Assembly: GCF_007995065.1 (NCBI RefSeq)
Contig: NZ_VOQR01000001.1
Coordinates: forward strand, 127,001-191,000
Direction: 5' to 3'
Length of the DNA stretch: 64,000 nt
From: Sphingomonas ginsenosidivorax
Lineage (GTDB): Bacteria; Pseudomonadota; Alphaproteobacteria; Sphingomonadales; Sphingomonadaceae
In this document: positions 15,715 through 26,160 of the stretch, one piece after another
Position numbering within the stretch: the first letter of the stretch is position 1
Layout of the letters: each line of letters starts with the position of its first letter
The notes under the pieces: generated by a model
Told to the model about the DNA's origin: nothing
The model's input: the letters and a program-made list of their open reading frames with translations, nothing else
Database searches by the model: none
Translations under genes and position numbers: made by a program

Positions 15715-18239
15715 GCGACACCCGGGAACAGGCCGATGGTGCAATAGGTCACCAGCGCGGTCAGTGCGAGGAAGTGGTGGAACACCGTGATGTTGCGCAG
15801 GTCGGCGTCGTATTGCGGGGTCATCTTGCCGGCCAGGCTGCGTGCGAGCGTATAGGCTTGCATGATCGCGCCGATCGCGGCATGCACCGCGGTCCAGATC
15901 GCCAGCGTCCAGACGATCGCCGGATAGACGTGGCACGTCGGCTCGAGCCCCGACAGCCACGGTCCGGCAAGCCCCGCGAACAGGCTCGCCAGCGTCGCGA
16001 CGATCCCGCCGACCAGCAGCGCGCGAGCGAGGCCGACATGCCCGCGGCGATGCACCTCGCGCGCGACGACGGTCGCGGCCCAGCCCGCCAGCGTCGTCGC
16101 CAGCGCGACCATCGGCCAGACCACGCCCGGCCCGTCGAGCCCGGCGCCGCTCGGCGGGAAATCGCTGTGGATCGTCCAGAAGAAGAAATAGCCGAAGACG
16201 AGCCCTGAGAACGCGGTCGCGTCGGCCATCATCGTGATGAACATCGCCCACCAGCCGGACGCCGCCGGGCCCGACAGATACAGCGGCAGCTCGATCCCGT
16301 GGCCGATCGACTTGGTCGGTTTTTCGGGGATCTCGGCGGTCCCGGTCCACAACCAGGTCAGCACGCAGGCCAGCGTCGCGACGCCGCTCAGCGCAGCGGC
16401 GATGTAGAAATGATAGGTGGTGAGGATGAACACGCCCGCCAGCGCAATCGCGGTCAGCATCGGCTTCACGCTCGGCGTGCCCAGCCGGATGACCTGCAGC
16501 GGCCGCGCGTCGAGCACCGTCGTCACGATCGACTCGCGCCGCATCTCCTCGGCATCGGGGAGGAAGAATCGGCCCTCGTCGACCTTGGCGACGAAGTCCT
16601 TCTGGTCCCAGATCGGATAGCGGCTCTCGATCAGCGGCACCGACCGGATGCCCCAGTCCTCGTCATCGGGCAGCGCCAGCCATTCGAGCGTGCCTGCGTT
16701 CCACGGGTTGCGCGGCGCCTTCGCCCGCCACGGCGACCGCGCGAGGTCGACGCAGATGATCAGCACGCCCGCCGCGAACAGATACGATCCCGCGGTCGAC
16801 GCCAGGTTCAGTCCGCCGATCCCGAGCTCGCCCGGATAGGTGAACACCCGCCGCGGCATGCCGAGCAGCCCCGACAGGTGCATCGGGAAGAAGGTCAGGT
16901 TCGCGCCGACGAACAGGATCCAGAACGCGGTCCTGCCCATCCGGTCGGACAGTTTCTTCCCCGTCACCAGCGGCCAGTAATAATAGAGCCCTGCGAACAG
17001 CGGCAGCAGCGTGCCGCCGATCAGCACGTAATGCAGGTGCGCGACGATGAAATAGGTGTCGTGTGCCTGCCAGTCGAACGGCGCGACCGCGACCATCACG
17101 CCCGTCAGCCCGCCGATCACGAAGATCGCCAGGCTCCCCGACGCGTACAGCAGCGGCGTCGATTTCTTGACGTTGCCCGCCCAGAGCGTCGCGATGAACA
17201 CGAAGATCTGCACCCCCGTCGGGATCGCGACCGCCTCGCTCGCCGCCGAGAAGAACGCCAGGCTGATCTTGGGCAGCCCGGTCGTGAACATGTGGTGGAC
17301 CCACAACCCGAAGCTCAGGAACGCGGTACCGACCGCCGCCAGCACGATCCACGGATAGCCGAGCAAATGTCTTTGCGCGAAGGTCGGGATCAGCATCGCG
17401 AACAGCGCGATCGAGGGCAGGAAGACGATATAGACTTCGGGGTGGCCGAAGATCCAGAACAGGTGCTGCCACAGCAAGGGATCGCCACCCTTGGCCTCGT
17501 TGAAGAACGGCCAGTCGAGCAGCCGCTCCATCTCGAACAGCACGTCGCCCGCGATCAGCGGCGGGAAGGCGAACAGGATCATCACCGCGACGACCAGGAT
17601 GTACCAGGCATAGAGCGGCATCAGGTTCAGCCGCATTCCCGGCGGCCGGCATTTGAGCACGCCGACGATCAGCTCGACCGCGGCCGCCACCGACGACACC
17701 TCGATGAAGCTTAGCCCGAGCATCCAGATGTCGGCGCCGAGCCCGCTCAGGTCGGTGCGCGTCGTCAACGGCGGGTACATGAACCAGCCGCCATCGGGCG
17801 CCGCGTCGAAGAAGATCGAGCCCGAGACGAACACGCCGCCGATCAGGAAGCTCCAATAGCCGAACGCCGACAGCCGCGGGAACGGCAGGTCGCGCGCGCC
17901 GAGCAGCTGCGGCAGCAGGATGATCGACACCGCCTCGAACATCGGCACCGCGAACAGGAACATCATCATCGAGCCGTGCAGCGTGAACAGCTGGTTGAAG
18001 GTGTTCGCGGTGACCAGGTCGTTGCTCGGCACCGCGAGCTGCGTGCGCATGATCAGCGCCAGCACGCCCGCGAACAGCATGAAGCCGAACGCGGTCAGCG
18101 TGTACCACACGCCGATCCGGTTGTTGTTGACGTCGGTCCAGCGGAAGAACCAGCCCGAGGGCGGCTTCCACACCTCGCGCAGCCGCTCTTCCTGCGCGGC
18201 GCGGACCGCGGGATCGTTCTGGTCGGGGCTCGTCGTCAT
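15711..18239 (-). CDS. Cytochrome c oxidase subunit I-III fusion
   Basis: 842 aa. Residues about 40-560 are haem-copper oxidase subunit I: haem ligand H88 (TLHGSMMMF), GHPEVY with E268 and cross-link Tyr Y270, copper ligands H315/H316 (VHHMF), and HDTYFIVAHLHYV. Residues about 650-842 are subunit III helices. The protein reduces O2 to water and pumps protons in the inner membrane. Two departures from canonical A-type enzymes are visible: the K-pathway Lys in PTGVKxF is Gln here (Q344, PTGVQIF), and the Asn pair after FPR in the D-pathway is Ser-Ala (FPRLSAF). The gene overlaps its neighbours by ATGA on both sides. Confidence 0.93.
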   Translation of the reverse strand: MTTSPDQNDPAVRAAQEERLREVWKPPSGWFFRWTDVNNNRIGVWYTLTAFGFMLFAGVLALIMRTQLAVPSNDLVTANTFNQLFTLHGSMMMFLFAVPMFEAVSIILLPQLLGARDLPFPRLSAFGYWSFLIGGVFVSGSIFFDAAPDGGWFMYPPLTTRTDLSGLGADIWMLGLSFIEVSSVAAAVELIVGVLKCRPPGMRLNLMPLYAWYILVVAVMILFAFPPLIAGDVLFEMERLLDWPFFNEAKGGDPLLWQHLFWIFGHPEVYIVFLPSIALFAMLIPTFAQRHLLGYPWIVLAAVGTAFLSFGLWVHHMFTTGLPKISLAFFSAASEAVAIPTGVQIFVFIATLWAGNVKKSTPLLYASGSLAIFVIGGLTGVMVAVAPFDWQAHDTYFIVAHLHYVLIGGTLLPLFAGLYYYWPLVTGKKLSDRMGRTAFWILFVGANLTFFPMHLSGLLGMPRRVFTYPGELGIGGLNLASTAGSYLFAAGVLIICVDLARSPWRAKAPRNPWNAGTLEWLALPDDEDWGIRSVPLIESRYPIWDQKDFVAKVDEGRFFLPDAEEMRRESIVTTVLDARPLQVIRLGTPSVKPMLTAIALAGVFILTTYHFYIAAALSGVATLACVLTWLWTGTAEIPEKPTKSIGHGIELPLYLSGPAASGWWAMFITMMADATAFSGLVFGYFFFWTIHSDFPPSGAGLDGPGVVWPMVALATTLAGWAATVVAREVHRRGHVGLARALLVGGIVATLASLFAGLAGPWLSGLEPTCHVYPAIVWTLAIWTAVHAAIGAIMQAYTLARSLAGKMTPQYDADLRNITVFHHFLALTALVTYCTIGLFPGVA

Positions 18240-19198
18240 TTCAGACCCTGGAGATAGGCGGCGATACCGTCGGCCTCGGCCGGGGAGATCTGTGGAAAGG
18301 CGGGCATGCGCACGCCGGGCTTGGTCTTGCCCGGATCACGGATGAACCCGGCGATATTGGCACGCGTCATCGGCAGCACGCCCGCGGCGAGCGTCGTGCG
18401 CGACCCGAAATGCGTCAGGTCCGGGCCGATCTTGCCGGCCGCGGCCGTGCCGCGGATCGCATGACACGCCGCGCAGCCGGCGTCCGCGAACTGCCGCGCG
18501 CCGGGCGAGTCCGGCGCGGGCGTGCGCTCCCCGGCGAGCCAGCGATCGAACGCGGCCGGCTCCATCGCGATCACGTCGAACGCCATCAACGCATGGCTCA
18601 GCCCGCAGAATTCGGCGCAGACGCCGCGGTACCGCCCCGCCTTGGTCGCGCGGACGACGAGGCGGTTGGTGCGCCCGGGGATCATGTCCATCTTGCCGGC
18701 AAGGCCCGGCACCCAGAAGCTGTGGATCACGTCGGTGCTCGACAGCGCGAGCGATACGGTGCGCCCGACCGGCAGCCGCAGCTCGTTCGCGCTTTCGACG
18801 ACCGTCCCGCCCTGCGGTGCGTAGCGGATCCGCCACCAGAACTGCTCGCCCTCGACGCCCACCCGCAGGTCGGCGGGGGCGACCTCGCGCGGGCGCATCG
18901 CGGGCAGCGACCAGACGAGCAGCCCAAACAACAGGATCGACGGGATGATCCCGCCGAGCCACAGCACCATCTTCATGCCGCCCTGGTGCGTCATCCGTCC
19001 TTCGGGCGCGCGGACCGCGGCGCGCATCAGCGCTGCCATGCCGACCGCGATGACCACCGCGCCGACCAGCAGCACGATCGCGATGCTGCGGATGTCGGCG
19101 GCGTCCTCGCCGAACGGCGCGAGCGTCGATTGATGGCGGTTGCAGGCGCCGAGCAGGGCAGGCGCCAGAACCGCGGCTGGAAAAGTCTTCGTCCGCAT
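18236..19198 (-). CDS. Cytochrome c oxidase subunit II with C-terminal cytochrome c domain
   Basis: 320 aa from ATG 19198. A lipobox (ALLGAC) suggests an acylated N-terminus. Two membrane helices precede a cupredoxin domain with the CuA site: His in DVIHSFWVPG, then CAEFCGLSHALM giving two Cys, a His and a Met. A fused cytochrome c domain carries CAACH at about residue 249, as in caa3-type oxidases. It accepts electrons and passes them to haem a of subunit I, whose gene starts within its stop codon. It is the first gene of the operon; its promoter must lie in the 217 bases shared with the divergent beta-lactamase-like gene. Confidence 0.92.
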   Translation of the reverse strand: MRTKTFPAAVLAPALLGACNRHQSTLAPFGEDAADIRSIAIVLLVGAVVIAVGMAALMRAAVRAPEGRMTHQGGMKMVLWLGGIIPSILLFGLLVWSLPAMRPREVAPADLRVGVEGEQFWWRIRYAPQGGTVVESANELRLPVGRTVSLALSSTDVIHSFWVPGLAGKMDMIPGRTNRLVVRATKAGRYRGVCAEFCGLSHALMAFDVIAMEPAAFDRWLAGERTPAPDSPGARQFADAGCAACHAIRGTAAAGKIGPDLTHFGSRTTLAAGVLPMTRANIAGFIRDPGKTKPGVRMPAFPQISPAEADGIAAYLQGLK

Positions 19199-19415
19199 CA
19201 CGCCCTTGCCGTCAGCTTTCCCGGTCGCCCTAGCGCCTCGAACGCGGGAGCGTAACCGGAATATGACAGGATGTTCATGCTGGCCAAGGCACTTTCGATG
19301 AGTCCGGTCCGGCCGCGTATCTGCGTCAGACGGAGTGCGATGCGCGTCGAACGCGCCCCCGGTCCGGTATCGCTGCCGGGACAGGCGGGTACAAAGCCCC
19401 AAAAGGGAAGTGCCG

Positions 19416-20507
19416 TTGCCATCTGAATTGCTGTGTCGTCGCCTCGGCCTCGTTGCCGGCCTGTCCGCGCTTGCGGCGTGCGTTCCCGCCGGACGCCAGC
19501 CGGCCTCGCCCGCGTCCGTACCGATCACGGTCCAGACCACCACGCCGGCACGGACGCCGCCGCGACCGGCACGCCGGGCACAGCCATCGGCCGATCTGCT
19601 CAATGCGGTCCAGGCGCTCGGCGCGCGCTTCCAGGGCGCGGCGGGCATCAGCGTCCGCGATATCGACGAGGGCTGGGTGGTCGCCTGGGAAGGCGACACG
19701 CCGCGTCCGCAGGAGAGCGTCAGCAAACTGTGGGTCGCGATCGCGGTCATGGATGCGGTCGACCGCGGCCGGCTGTCGCTCGCCGATCCGGTGACGGTCA
19801 CGCGGTCCGACCTGACCGTGTTCCACCAGCCGATCCGGACTCTCGTCGGCGCGGACGGCTACAGGACGACGATCGGCGAGCTGCTGCGCGGTGCGATGAC
19901 GCGGAGCGACAACACCTGCAACGACGTGCTCCTCTGGCGCGTCGGTGGGCCCGCCGCGATCAACCGGATGCTCGCCGACAAGGGCATTGCCGGCGTGACG
20001 TTCGGCCCGGGCGAACGCCAGCTGCAGGCGCGTACCACCGGGCTGGAATGGCGACCCGAATGGGCAGGGGGCTGGGGATTCCTGCAGGCCCGCGCCGCGA
20101 TGCGCTACGAAGCGCGGGACAAGGCGTTGCGGCGCTATCTCGCCGATCCGATCGACGGCGCGTCGGCGAATGGCGTGACTCTCGGACTCTCGCTGCTCGC
20201 GCAAGGCAAGCTGCTGGGCGCGCGCTCGACGGCGTCGCTGCTGACGCTGATGCGCTCGAGCAAGACCGGCCCGCTTCGCCTCAAATCCGGCCTCCGTCCC
20301 GGCTGGACGCTCGCGCACAAGACGGGGACCGGGCAGGATCTCGGCAGCCTGTCGACCGGCTACAACGATGTCGGCCTGCTCGTTGCGCCCGACGGCCATC
20401 GCTATGCGGTCGCGGTGATGATCGCGAGCACCCGCCAGCCGATACCCGTGCGGATGCGGCTGATGGGCGACGTGACGCGCGCGGTCGTCGCCGCGGCCGG
20501 CGGCTAG
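19416..20507 (+). CDS. Class A beta-lactamase-like serine hydrolase lipoprotein
   Basis: About 363 aa. AAAAGGGA is 7 bases before a TTG at 19416, which I prefer over the GTG at 19410 (only one base away). A lipobox (LSALAAC) follows the leader. The penicillin-binding fold motifs are all present: SVSK (nucleophile Ser), RSDN (SDN loop) and HKTGTG. At the omega-loop position GERQLQ appears, with a Glu but LQ instead of the ExxLN of TEM-like enzymes. It may hydrolyse beta-lactams in the periplasm; related proteins in environmental alphaproteobacteria often have weak or untested activity. No regulator gene adjoins it. Confidence 0.85.
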   Translation: MPSELLCRRLGLVAGLSALAACVPAGRQPASPASVPITVQTTTPARTPPRPARRAQPSADLLNAVQALGARFQGAAGISVRDIDEGWVVAWEGDTPRPQESVSKLWVAIAVMDAVDRGRLSLADPVTVTRSDLTVFHQPIRTLVGADGYRTTIGELLRGAMTRSDNTCNDVLLWRVGGPAAINRMLADKGIAGVTFGPGERQLQARTTGLEWRPEWAGGWGFLQARAAMRYEARDKALRRYLADPIDGASANGVTLGLSLLAQGKLLGARSTASLLTLMRSSKTGPLRLKSGLRPGWTLAHKTGTGQDLGSLSTGYNDVGLLVAPDGHRYAVAVMIASTRQPIPVRMRLMGDVTRAVVAAAGG

Positions 20508-20579
20508 GCCCGGCCGCCCGACCGGTCCGCCGCGCCCGGCAAAATACCGGGGTCTGGCCCATCCCCCCGGACCGCTTCC

Positions 20580-20585
20580 TATAAT
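20580..20585 (+). promoter_or_regulatory. TATAATG -10 box before the multi-PAS chemoreceptor
   Basis: CTTCCTATAATGACGG, with no TTGACA-like -35 at 16-18 bases. The box overlaps an upstream ATG (20584) and so argues that translation starts at ATG 20611, which has GGAG 8 bases ahead. Confidence 0.5.
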
Positions 20586-20610
20586 GACGGAAACAGCCCT
20601 GGAGCCTGGT

Positions 20611-23382
20611 ATGTCCGTCGAGCACGCCGTTATCGATCTGAGCGCACGCGCCGCGGCGACGCTGGCAGACGCGATGATCGTTCTGGCCTTCAGCGCGGAG
20701 GGAACGCTGATCGAGGCCAATGACGCCGCTCGCCATCTCCTCGAATCGATCCACGGCGACACCGGCTTCGCCACGCTGTTCCCGCTGTATGCCGACGCGA
20801 TCCAGAGCCTGTCGGACGATGCGACGACGACCGTGGCGGTCGAGGGCATGCTCGCCGATGCCGACGGCCGCTGCCAGCACGTCCAGGGATTGCTCGGCGT
20901 CGTGCCGTCGGCATCGGGAAAACTGGTGTTCATGGGCTCGGTCACGCCCGCCAGCCTGCACGACACGGCGCTGATGCGGCATCGCTTCAACGCGATCAAC
21001 GCCGCGCTCGCGATCTGCCAATATTCGCCCGCGGGCGTATTGCTCGACGGCAACGCCCGGTTCTTCGAACTGACCGGCCTGTCGCGCGAGGCATCGGTCG
21101 GGTGCCGTTTCGATGCGCTATGGACCCCGCAGGAGCGCGAGGCCGGCGACGCCGAGACCTATTGGAGCAAGTTCGCGCGCGGTGAATCGGACACGGTGAT
21201 CCGCCGGTACAAGCACGAGAGCGGCCATACCGTCTGGGTCCGCGAGATCTTCGTCCCGACGTTCGACGAAACCGCGCAGCTCGTCTCGGTCCTGAGCTAC
21301 GCCTACGACATCAGCGCGCAGCACCAGACCGCGGTCGACAATCATGGCCGGATGGTCGCGATCGACCGGGCGTTCGCGTTGATCGAGTTCGACCTGTCGG
21401 GCCGGGTCGTCTCGGCGAATGCCAATTTCCTCGCGCTGATGGGCTATGCGCTCGACGAGGTCGTCGGCGAGCACCACCGCATCTTCTGCGACCGCGACTA
21501 TGCGCAAAGCCCGGCATACCGCCAGTTCTGGCAGCGGCTGGGCCGCGGCGAGCTCGACCAGGGCGAGTACAAGCGCCTGCGCAAGGACGGCAGCGAGGTC
21601 TGGATCCAGGCGTCGTACAACCCGCTGTTCGATACCGACGGGCAACCCTACGGCGTCGTCAAGGTGGCGACCGACGTCACCATGCAGCGGCTCGCGATGA
21701 TCGAGGCGCAGGGACTGGCCGCCGCGATCGATCGTGCGCAGGCGGTGATCGAATTCGACCTGGCGGGCACGGTGCTCGACGCCAACGCCAATTTCCTCGG
21801 CGTGATGGGCTATGACCGCGACGCGGTGGTGGGACAGCCGCACCGGATGTTCTGCGACCAGGGCTATGTCGCGTCGCCCGACTATGCCGATCTCTGGCGG
21901 CGGCTGCGCGACGGCGAGTTCGTCTCCGGCGTCTTCAAACGGGTCGCGCACGGCGGGCGCGACGTCTGGATCCGCGCGACCTACAACCCGATCCTCGATA
22001 TCGAGGGCAAGCCGCGCAAGATCGTCAAGTTCGCCTACGACATCACCGAGCAGAAGCTGCGCGACGCCGAGTTCGAGGGGCGCGCGCGCGCGATCGACCG
22101 CGCGCAGGGTGTCATCGAATTCGCGATGGACGGGACGATCCTCGACGCGAACGCCAATTTCCTCGCGCTTACCGGCTATGCGCTGGAGGAAATCCGCGGG
22201 CGGCATCACCGGCTGTTCTGCGACGCCGCCACGACCGGATCCGACGGCTATGCCGCGTTCTGGGAAAAGCTCGGCCGCGGCGAATACGACGCGGGCGAAT
22301 ATAAGCGGCTGAAGAAGGGCGGCGGCGAAGTCTGGATCCAGGCGACGTACAACCCGATCTTCGACCTCGGCGGCAAGCCGATCAAGGTCGTCAAGTTCGC
22401 GGTCGACGTGACCGACCAGAAGCTCGCCGCCAACGATCACCAGGCAAAGATCGAGGCGATCAATCGTGCGCAGGCGGTGATCGAGTTCGACCTCGAGGGC
22501 AACGTCCTGTCGGCGAACGAGAATTTCCTGCTCACGACCGGCTATTCGCTACGCGAGATCATCGGCCAGCACCATTCGATGTTCTGCTCGCCCGATTACA
22601 TCCGGAGCCTCGAATACCGGGACTTCTGGTTGAAGCTGAACAAGGGCGAGGTGCATTTCGGGCGGTTCCACCGGATCGGCAAATATGGCCGCGACGTGTG
22701 GATCCAGGCGACCTACAACCCCGTGCTCGATCTGCGCGGCAACCCCGTGCGCGTGATCAAATACGCGACCGACGTCACCGACCAGGTCCAGCTCGAACAC
22801 CAGATCCAGTCCTGTTCGCACGACATGACCGCGCATGTCGGCGCGCTGACCAAGTCGATCACGTCGATCTCGAATGCCACCGATATCGCGACCGAGCTTG
22901 CGGCGCGGACCCGGACCGAAGCGCAGGAGGGCCGCACCGCGCTCAACGGCGCGATCGAATCGATCGACCTGATCCAGCGCTCCGCCGCCGGGATCGCCGA
23001 GATCGTCTCGGTCATCGGCGAGATCGCGGGGCAGACCAACCTGCTGGCGTTCAACGCCGAGATCGAGGCCGCGCGCGCGGGCGAGCACGGCGTCGGCTTC
23101 TCGGTCGTCGCGGGCGAAGTGCGCAAGCTCGCCGAACGCAGCTCGACCGCCGCGCGCGAGATCAACCGGCTGGTCGACGAATCGCTCGAACGGATCAACC
23201 AGGGGACCGATCGGTCGCGCGAGGCGACCAGCGCCTTCTCCGGAATCGTCGACTCGGTCCACAAGACCGGGGACGCGATCGACGCGATCGCCCGGACGAC
23301 GGTCATCCAGGACGAGGCATCCGCCAAGGTCGTCGAGCTGATCTGCACGCTGTCCAAGGCCACCGATCGTGCTGCGGCGTGA
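20611..23382 (+). CDS. Soluble multi-PAS methyl-accepting chemotaxis protein
   Basis: About 923 aa with no membrane segment. After a divergent PAS-like N-terminus and one standard PAS, four closely similar PAS-PAC units follow (about residues 250-735), each with the pattern [12 protein letters not shown], then LDANANFL, the phrase HHRxFC and WIQATYNP. A short methyl-accepting signalling domain ends the protein: [41 protein letters not shown]. Such cytosolic Aer-like receptors sense redox or ligands through PAS-bound cofactors. The PAS units carry a conserved Cys (FC), but cofactor binding cannot be judged. The last 14 bases overlap the triple-CheW gene. Confidence 0.9.
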   Translation: MSVEHAVIDLSARAAATLADAMIVLAFSAEGTLIEANDAARHLLESIHGDTGFATLFPLYADAIQSLSDDATTTVAVEGMLADADGRCQHVQGLLGVVPSASGKLVFMGSVTPASLHDTALMRHRFNAINAALAICQYSPAGVLLDGNARFFELTGLSREASVGCRFDALWTPQEREAGDAETYWSKFARGESDTVIRRYKHESGHTVWVREIFVPTFDETAQLVSVLSYAYDISAQHQTAVDNHGRMVAIDRAFALIEFDLSGRVVSANANFLALMGYALDEVVGEHHRIFCDRDYAQSPAYRQFWQRLGRGELDQGEYKRLRKDGSEVWIQASYNPLFDTDGQPYGVVKVATDVTMQRLAMIEAQGLAAAIDRAQAVIEFDLAGTVLDANANFLGVMGYDRDAVVGQPHRMFCDQGYVASPDYADLWRRLRDGEFVSGVFKRVAHGGRDVWIRATYNPILDIEGKPRKIVKFAYDITEQKLRDAEFEGRARAIDRAQGVIEFAMDGTILDANANFLALTGYALEEIRGRHHRLFCDAATTGSDGYAAFWEKLGRGEYDAGEYKRLKKGGGEVWIQATYNPIFDLGGKPIKVVKFAVDVTDQKLAANDHQAKIEAINRAQAVIEFDLEGNVLSANENFLLTTGYSLREIIGQHHSMFCSPDYIRSLEYRDFWLKLNKGEVHFGRFHRIGKYGRDVWIQATYNPVLDLRGNPVRVIKYATDVTDQVQLEHQIQSCSHDMTAHVGALTKSITSISNATDIATELAARTRTEAQEGRTALNGAIESIDLIQRSAAGIAEIVSVIGEIAGQTNLLAFNAEIEAARAGEHGVGFSVVAGEVRKLAERSSTAAREINRLVDESLERINQGTDRSREATSAFSGIVDSVHKTGDAIDAIARTTVIQDEASAKVVELICTLSKATDRAAA

Positions 23383-24847
23383 CGTCGCGGATCCGGCGAA
23401 CGACCAGGCGCCGGATCTCTACGGTGCGGTGATCGTCGGGGGGCTGACGCTGGCCGTCCCGATCCGCGCGATCTGCGAAGTCGTACCCCGCCCGCGCGCG
23501 CTGCTGCCGTTCCCCTCGCCGCGCGACGACATCCTCGGCGCGATCGACCTGCGCGGCCGGTTGATTCCGGTGCTGGACCCGGTCCCGTTGCTCCATGTGA
23601 CCGATGCGGGTGCGTGCGCCGTGGTCCTGATCCTGCGCGACGAGGACCGTGTCCTCGGCATCGCGATCGACGGCATCGCCGGCGTGGTGTCGCTGCGCGC
23701 GGCCGATCTGACGCTGTTGCGGGGCAACCCGGGCGCGAGCGGGCAGGGCAGTACCGCGACGCTGATGCGCGCCGGCTTCGTGCGCGACGCGACGCGCGGG
23801 ATGGTGCTGGATCCGCATGCGCTCGCCGGGCTCGACGGCATGCCGCTGTCGGTCGAGCGCAGCACCGCTGGCATCGACACTGGCGGCGCGACGGGCGGCG
23901 TGCCGACGTTGCTGTTCACGGTGGGATCGGTGCGGCTTGGCCTCGCGGCGCGCGCGATCGAGGCGTCGGTGCCCGAGCAGGCGATGATGCCCAGCCCGGT
24001 CGACGACGATTTCTGGTGCGGGACGCTCACGCATAACGGCTGCCGGGTTCCCGTCGTCGACACGTTGCGCCTGCTGCAGCTGGGCGCGTGCGAGCCGCGC
24101 ACGCGCACCGCGGCGGTGATCGTGCGGTTGCCCGATCGCCGGCTCGTCGGCCTGCAGATCGACGCGGTGAACGACATGCGGCGGATCGTCGATTCCGACA
24201 TCAAGCCGCTGCAGCAGTTCGCGGTCGGCAACGCGCGGCTGTTCGCCGGACTGTACGGCACCGACGACCCCAGTCTCGTGCTCGCGTCCGACGCGGTGCA
24301 GGCCGATGACCGGCTCGCCGTCGTCAGCCGGCTGTACGATCCTGCGGAAATGGCGGGGCAGGCGGAGCGCGACCACCAGCAGACCTTGCGGGCGTTCCTG
24401 ATCGTCCGGCTGGGCCGCCGCCGCCTCGCCATCCCGCTCGACCAGATCGAGGAGATCATCCCGACACGCGCATCCGGCATCGGGCTGTCGGATCCCGGGC
24501 AGGCGATCGTCGACTTCGCCATCCATAGCGGGCGGGGCGTGCCGCTGGTCGATCTGCAGAGCGCGCTAGGCCTGTCCGCAGAGCGTCCCGGCGACCCTCC
24601 GGGCGGAGCGTTCACCGTCCTCGCGTCGGTCGAGGGGAACCAGGCCGGGTTCATCGTCGACGAACTCTGCGCGGTCGAACGGTCGCCCGTCCAGCTCCTG
24701 CGCGACGCCGGGTCGGACCGCGCGATGGGCCGCATCGCCGCGACGATCAAGACGGCCGACGGCGCCTGCTCGGTGATCGACCTCCATGTGCTGATCGGCG
24801 CGCTGGTCCGGCTCGACCCGGTCGAGGCGCCGGATACGACGGCGTGA
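23369..24847 (+). CDS. Protein with three tandem CheW domains
   Basis: 492 aa from a GTG inside the receptor gene. Three CheW folds can be traced, at about residues 18-160, 183-320 and 340-485. Each has the VPI/IPLDQI-type opening ([39 protein letters not shown]) and a [15 protein letters not shown] strand ([24 protein letters not shown]). CheW couples receptors to the CheA kinase. A single chain with three such domains beside one receptor could organise an array or act as a trivalent linker. No cheA, cheR or cheB is in the window. Confidence 0.85.
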   Translation: MLRRDVADPANDQAPDLYGAVIVGGLTLAVPIRAICEVVPRPRALLPFPSPRDDILGAIDLRGRLIPVLDPVPLLHVTDAGACAVVLILRDEDRVLGIAIDGIAGVVSLRAADLTLLRGNPGASGQGSTATLMRAGFVRDATRGMVLDPHALAGLDGMPLSVERSTAGIDTGGATGGVPTLLFTVGSVRLGLAARAIEASVPEQAMMPSPVDDDFWCGTLTHNGCRVPVVDTLRLLQLGACEPRTRTAAVIVRLPDRRLVGLQIDAVNDMRRIVDSDIKPLQQFAVGNARLFAGLYGTDDPSLVLASDAVQADDRLAVVSRLYDPAEMAGQAERDHQQTLRAFLIVRLGRRRLAIPLDQIEEIIPTRASGIGLSDPGQAIVDFAIHSGRGVPLVDLQSALGLSAERPGDPPGGAFTVLASVEGNQAGFIVDELCAVERSPVQLLRDAGSDRAMGRIAATIKTADGACSVIDLHVLIGALVRLDPVEAPDTTA

Positions 24848-24904
24848 CCATCCGTGATGCCATACGAGATTGACCGGACCCGGCATCTGGTACCATCGGG
24901 GGCG

Positions 24905-25123
24905 ATGACGAAAAGCAAGGGCCGCACCGGCGCACATGCGCGCGCGAACATCCAGCCGCCGCCGACGGCCGCCGAACTCGACGCCGCCAGGCGCGAGGTC
25001 GCGCAGATCGAGGCCCGTCTCGGCGACCTCGCCGCCGGGCATCCATCGGTGAAGACATGGAAGGCGCGCCTTCGCGTGGCGCAAGGCGTGATCGCGCGCG
25101 CACCACGCACCGACCTCGGGTAG
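24905..25123 (+). CDS. Small hypothetical protein, 72 aa
   Basis: A short basic protein starting at ATG 24905 (MTKSKGRTG) after GGGGGC; an in-frame ATG pair at 24857 is possible but has no ribosome binding site. The central part AELDAARREVAQIEARLGDLAAG is a likely amphipathic helix or coiled coil. It follows the CheW gene by about 57 bases and may be co-transcribed. No family is recognised. Confidence 0.5.
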   Translation: MTKSKGRTGAHARANIQPPPTAAELDAARREVAQIEARLGDLAAGHPSVKTWKARLRVAQGVIARAPRTDLG

Positions 25124-25176
25124 CAGGCGGTCGACGAGACCAGGCGCAGCGGCACTCGGGTTCGCTTCGGTGACAC

Positions 25177-25212
25177 AAAAAAAGGGCGCTACCGGTCGAA
25201 CCGGTAGCGCCC
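25177..25212 (-). terminator. Rho-independent terminator of the membrane-protein gene
   Basis: A perfect 13-bp stem (25184-25196 with 25200-25212, loop cga) is followed on the minus strand by TTTTTTTGTG. It lies 27 bases past the stop of the 292-aa membrane protein gene. Confidence 0.9.
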
Positions 25213-25239
25213 TCGAACGCGGTATCAGGTCTGTGGCGA

Positions 25240-26118
25240 TCAGATCCGGCGGCGAGCCGCGGCGGTGGCGCCGAAGCCTGCTGCGGCGGCGCCGATCAGC
25301 AGCGCGATCACGACCATGAACGACGTGCCCGCGGCAGCACCGGCGGCGGTGTCGGTCGCCGACTTGGCGGTGGCGATCGTGTCGTTCTTCGTCTTGACGA
25401 ACTGCGCCTTGGCGCGCGTCACCTGGGCCTGCGCCTCGGGACGGCTGATCTTGCGCTGGGCGGCGACGATGTCGACGATCCGGCTCTCGGCGCGGACGCC
25501 GTCCTGGCCGCCACGCGCGAGCGCCGGCAGTTCCTTGGCGATTTCCTTCTGCGCCTGCTCGGGAGTCATCTGCGCCGGGTCCGACGGCGCGTCCGACAGA
25601 TAGGCCGAGGCCTCCTCGCGCACGTCGCCGACGTCGACGTTCGCGACGTCCGCCACCTTGGGCGCAGCGGCGCCGATGCCGCTACCCGCTGCGGTCGCGA
25701 CCGAACCGACGGTGCGGAACGCGCCGCCGATGATCCCGCCGACGGCCGACGTCAGCAGGTACAGGGTCAGGATGAGCGTGACGCCCCACACGACCAGGCC
25801 GTGGACCAGGCCGTCGAACCGGTCCTGCACCCCGGCGACGCGCGCGGCCGCATAGCCGCCTGCACCCAGTGCGATCACGGTGGTGACGATCCAGTAGATC
25901 CCGGCGCCGATGCCGAACCCGGCCGCGCCGGGGGTGGTGCCTTCGACGGGATCGACCAGCGTCAGGCCGATGCCGGTGCCGAGGATGCCGAGCACGAGCT
26001 GGATCGCGATCGCGATCACCACGCCGGCAAAGATCGCACCCCAGGAAATCCGGGTCGGGGTCTTCGCGTAGCGAACGTCATCGACCGGCAGGACGCCGGT
26101 CGTCACATGGGTAGCCAT
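25240..26118 (-). CDS. Membrane protein with central coiled stalk
   Basis: 292 aa from ATG 26118 (AGGAG 5 bases upstream). There are membrane helices at about residues 28-55, 70-95 and 105-130 with many Gly/Ala (GIGAGIYWIVTTVIALGAGGYAAARV), then a hydrophilic stretch with AQMTPEQAQKEIAKELPALARGG, and a last helix near 265-285. It resembles a family common in Sphingomonas genomes near stress proteins, but I cannot assign a function. It ends in a strong terminator and lies upstream of the csbD-like/PAS-LuxR cluster on the same strand, 42 bases away. Confidence 0.75.
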   Translation of the reverse strand: MATHVTTGVLPVDDVRYAKTPTRISWGAIFAGVVIAIAIQLVLGILGTGIGLTLVDPVEGTTPGAAGFGIGAGIYWIVTTVIALGAGGYAAARVAGVQDRFDGLVHGLVVWGVTLILTLYLLTSAVGGIIGGAFRTVGSVATAAGSGIGAAAPKVADVANVDVGDVREEASAYLSDAPSDPAQMTPEQAQKEIAKELPALARGGQDGVRAESRIVDIVAAQRKISRPEAQAQVTRAKAQFVKTKNDTIATAKSATDTAAGAAAGTSFMVVIALLIGAAAAGFGATAAARRRI

Positions 26119-26160
26119 AATCACTCCTGTTATACGTAGGGAAAACTCGAGGGGACGGCG

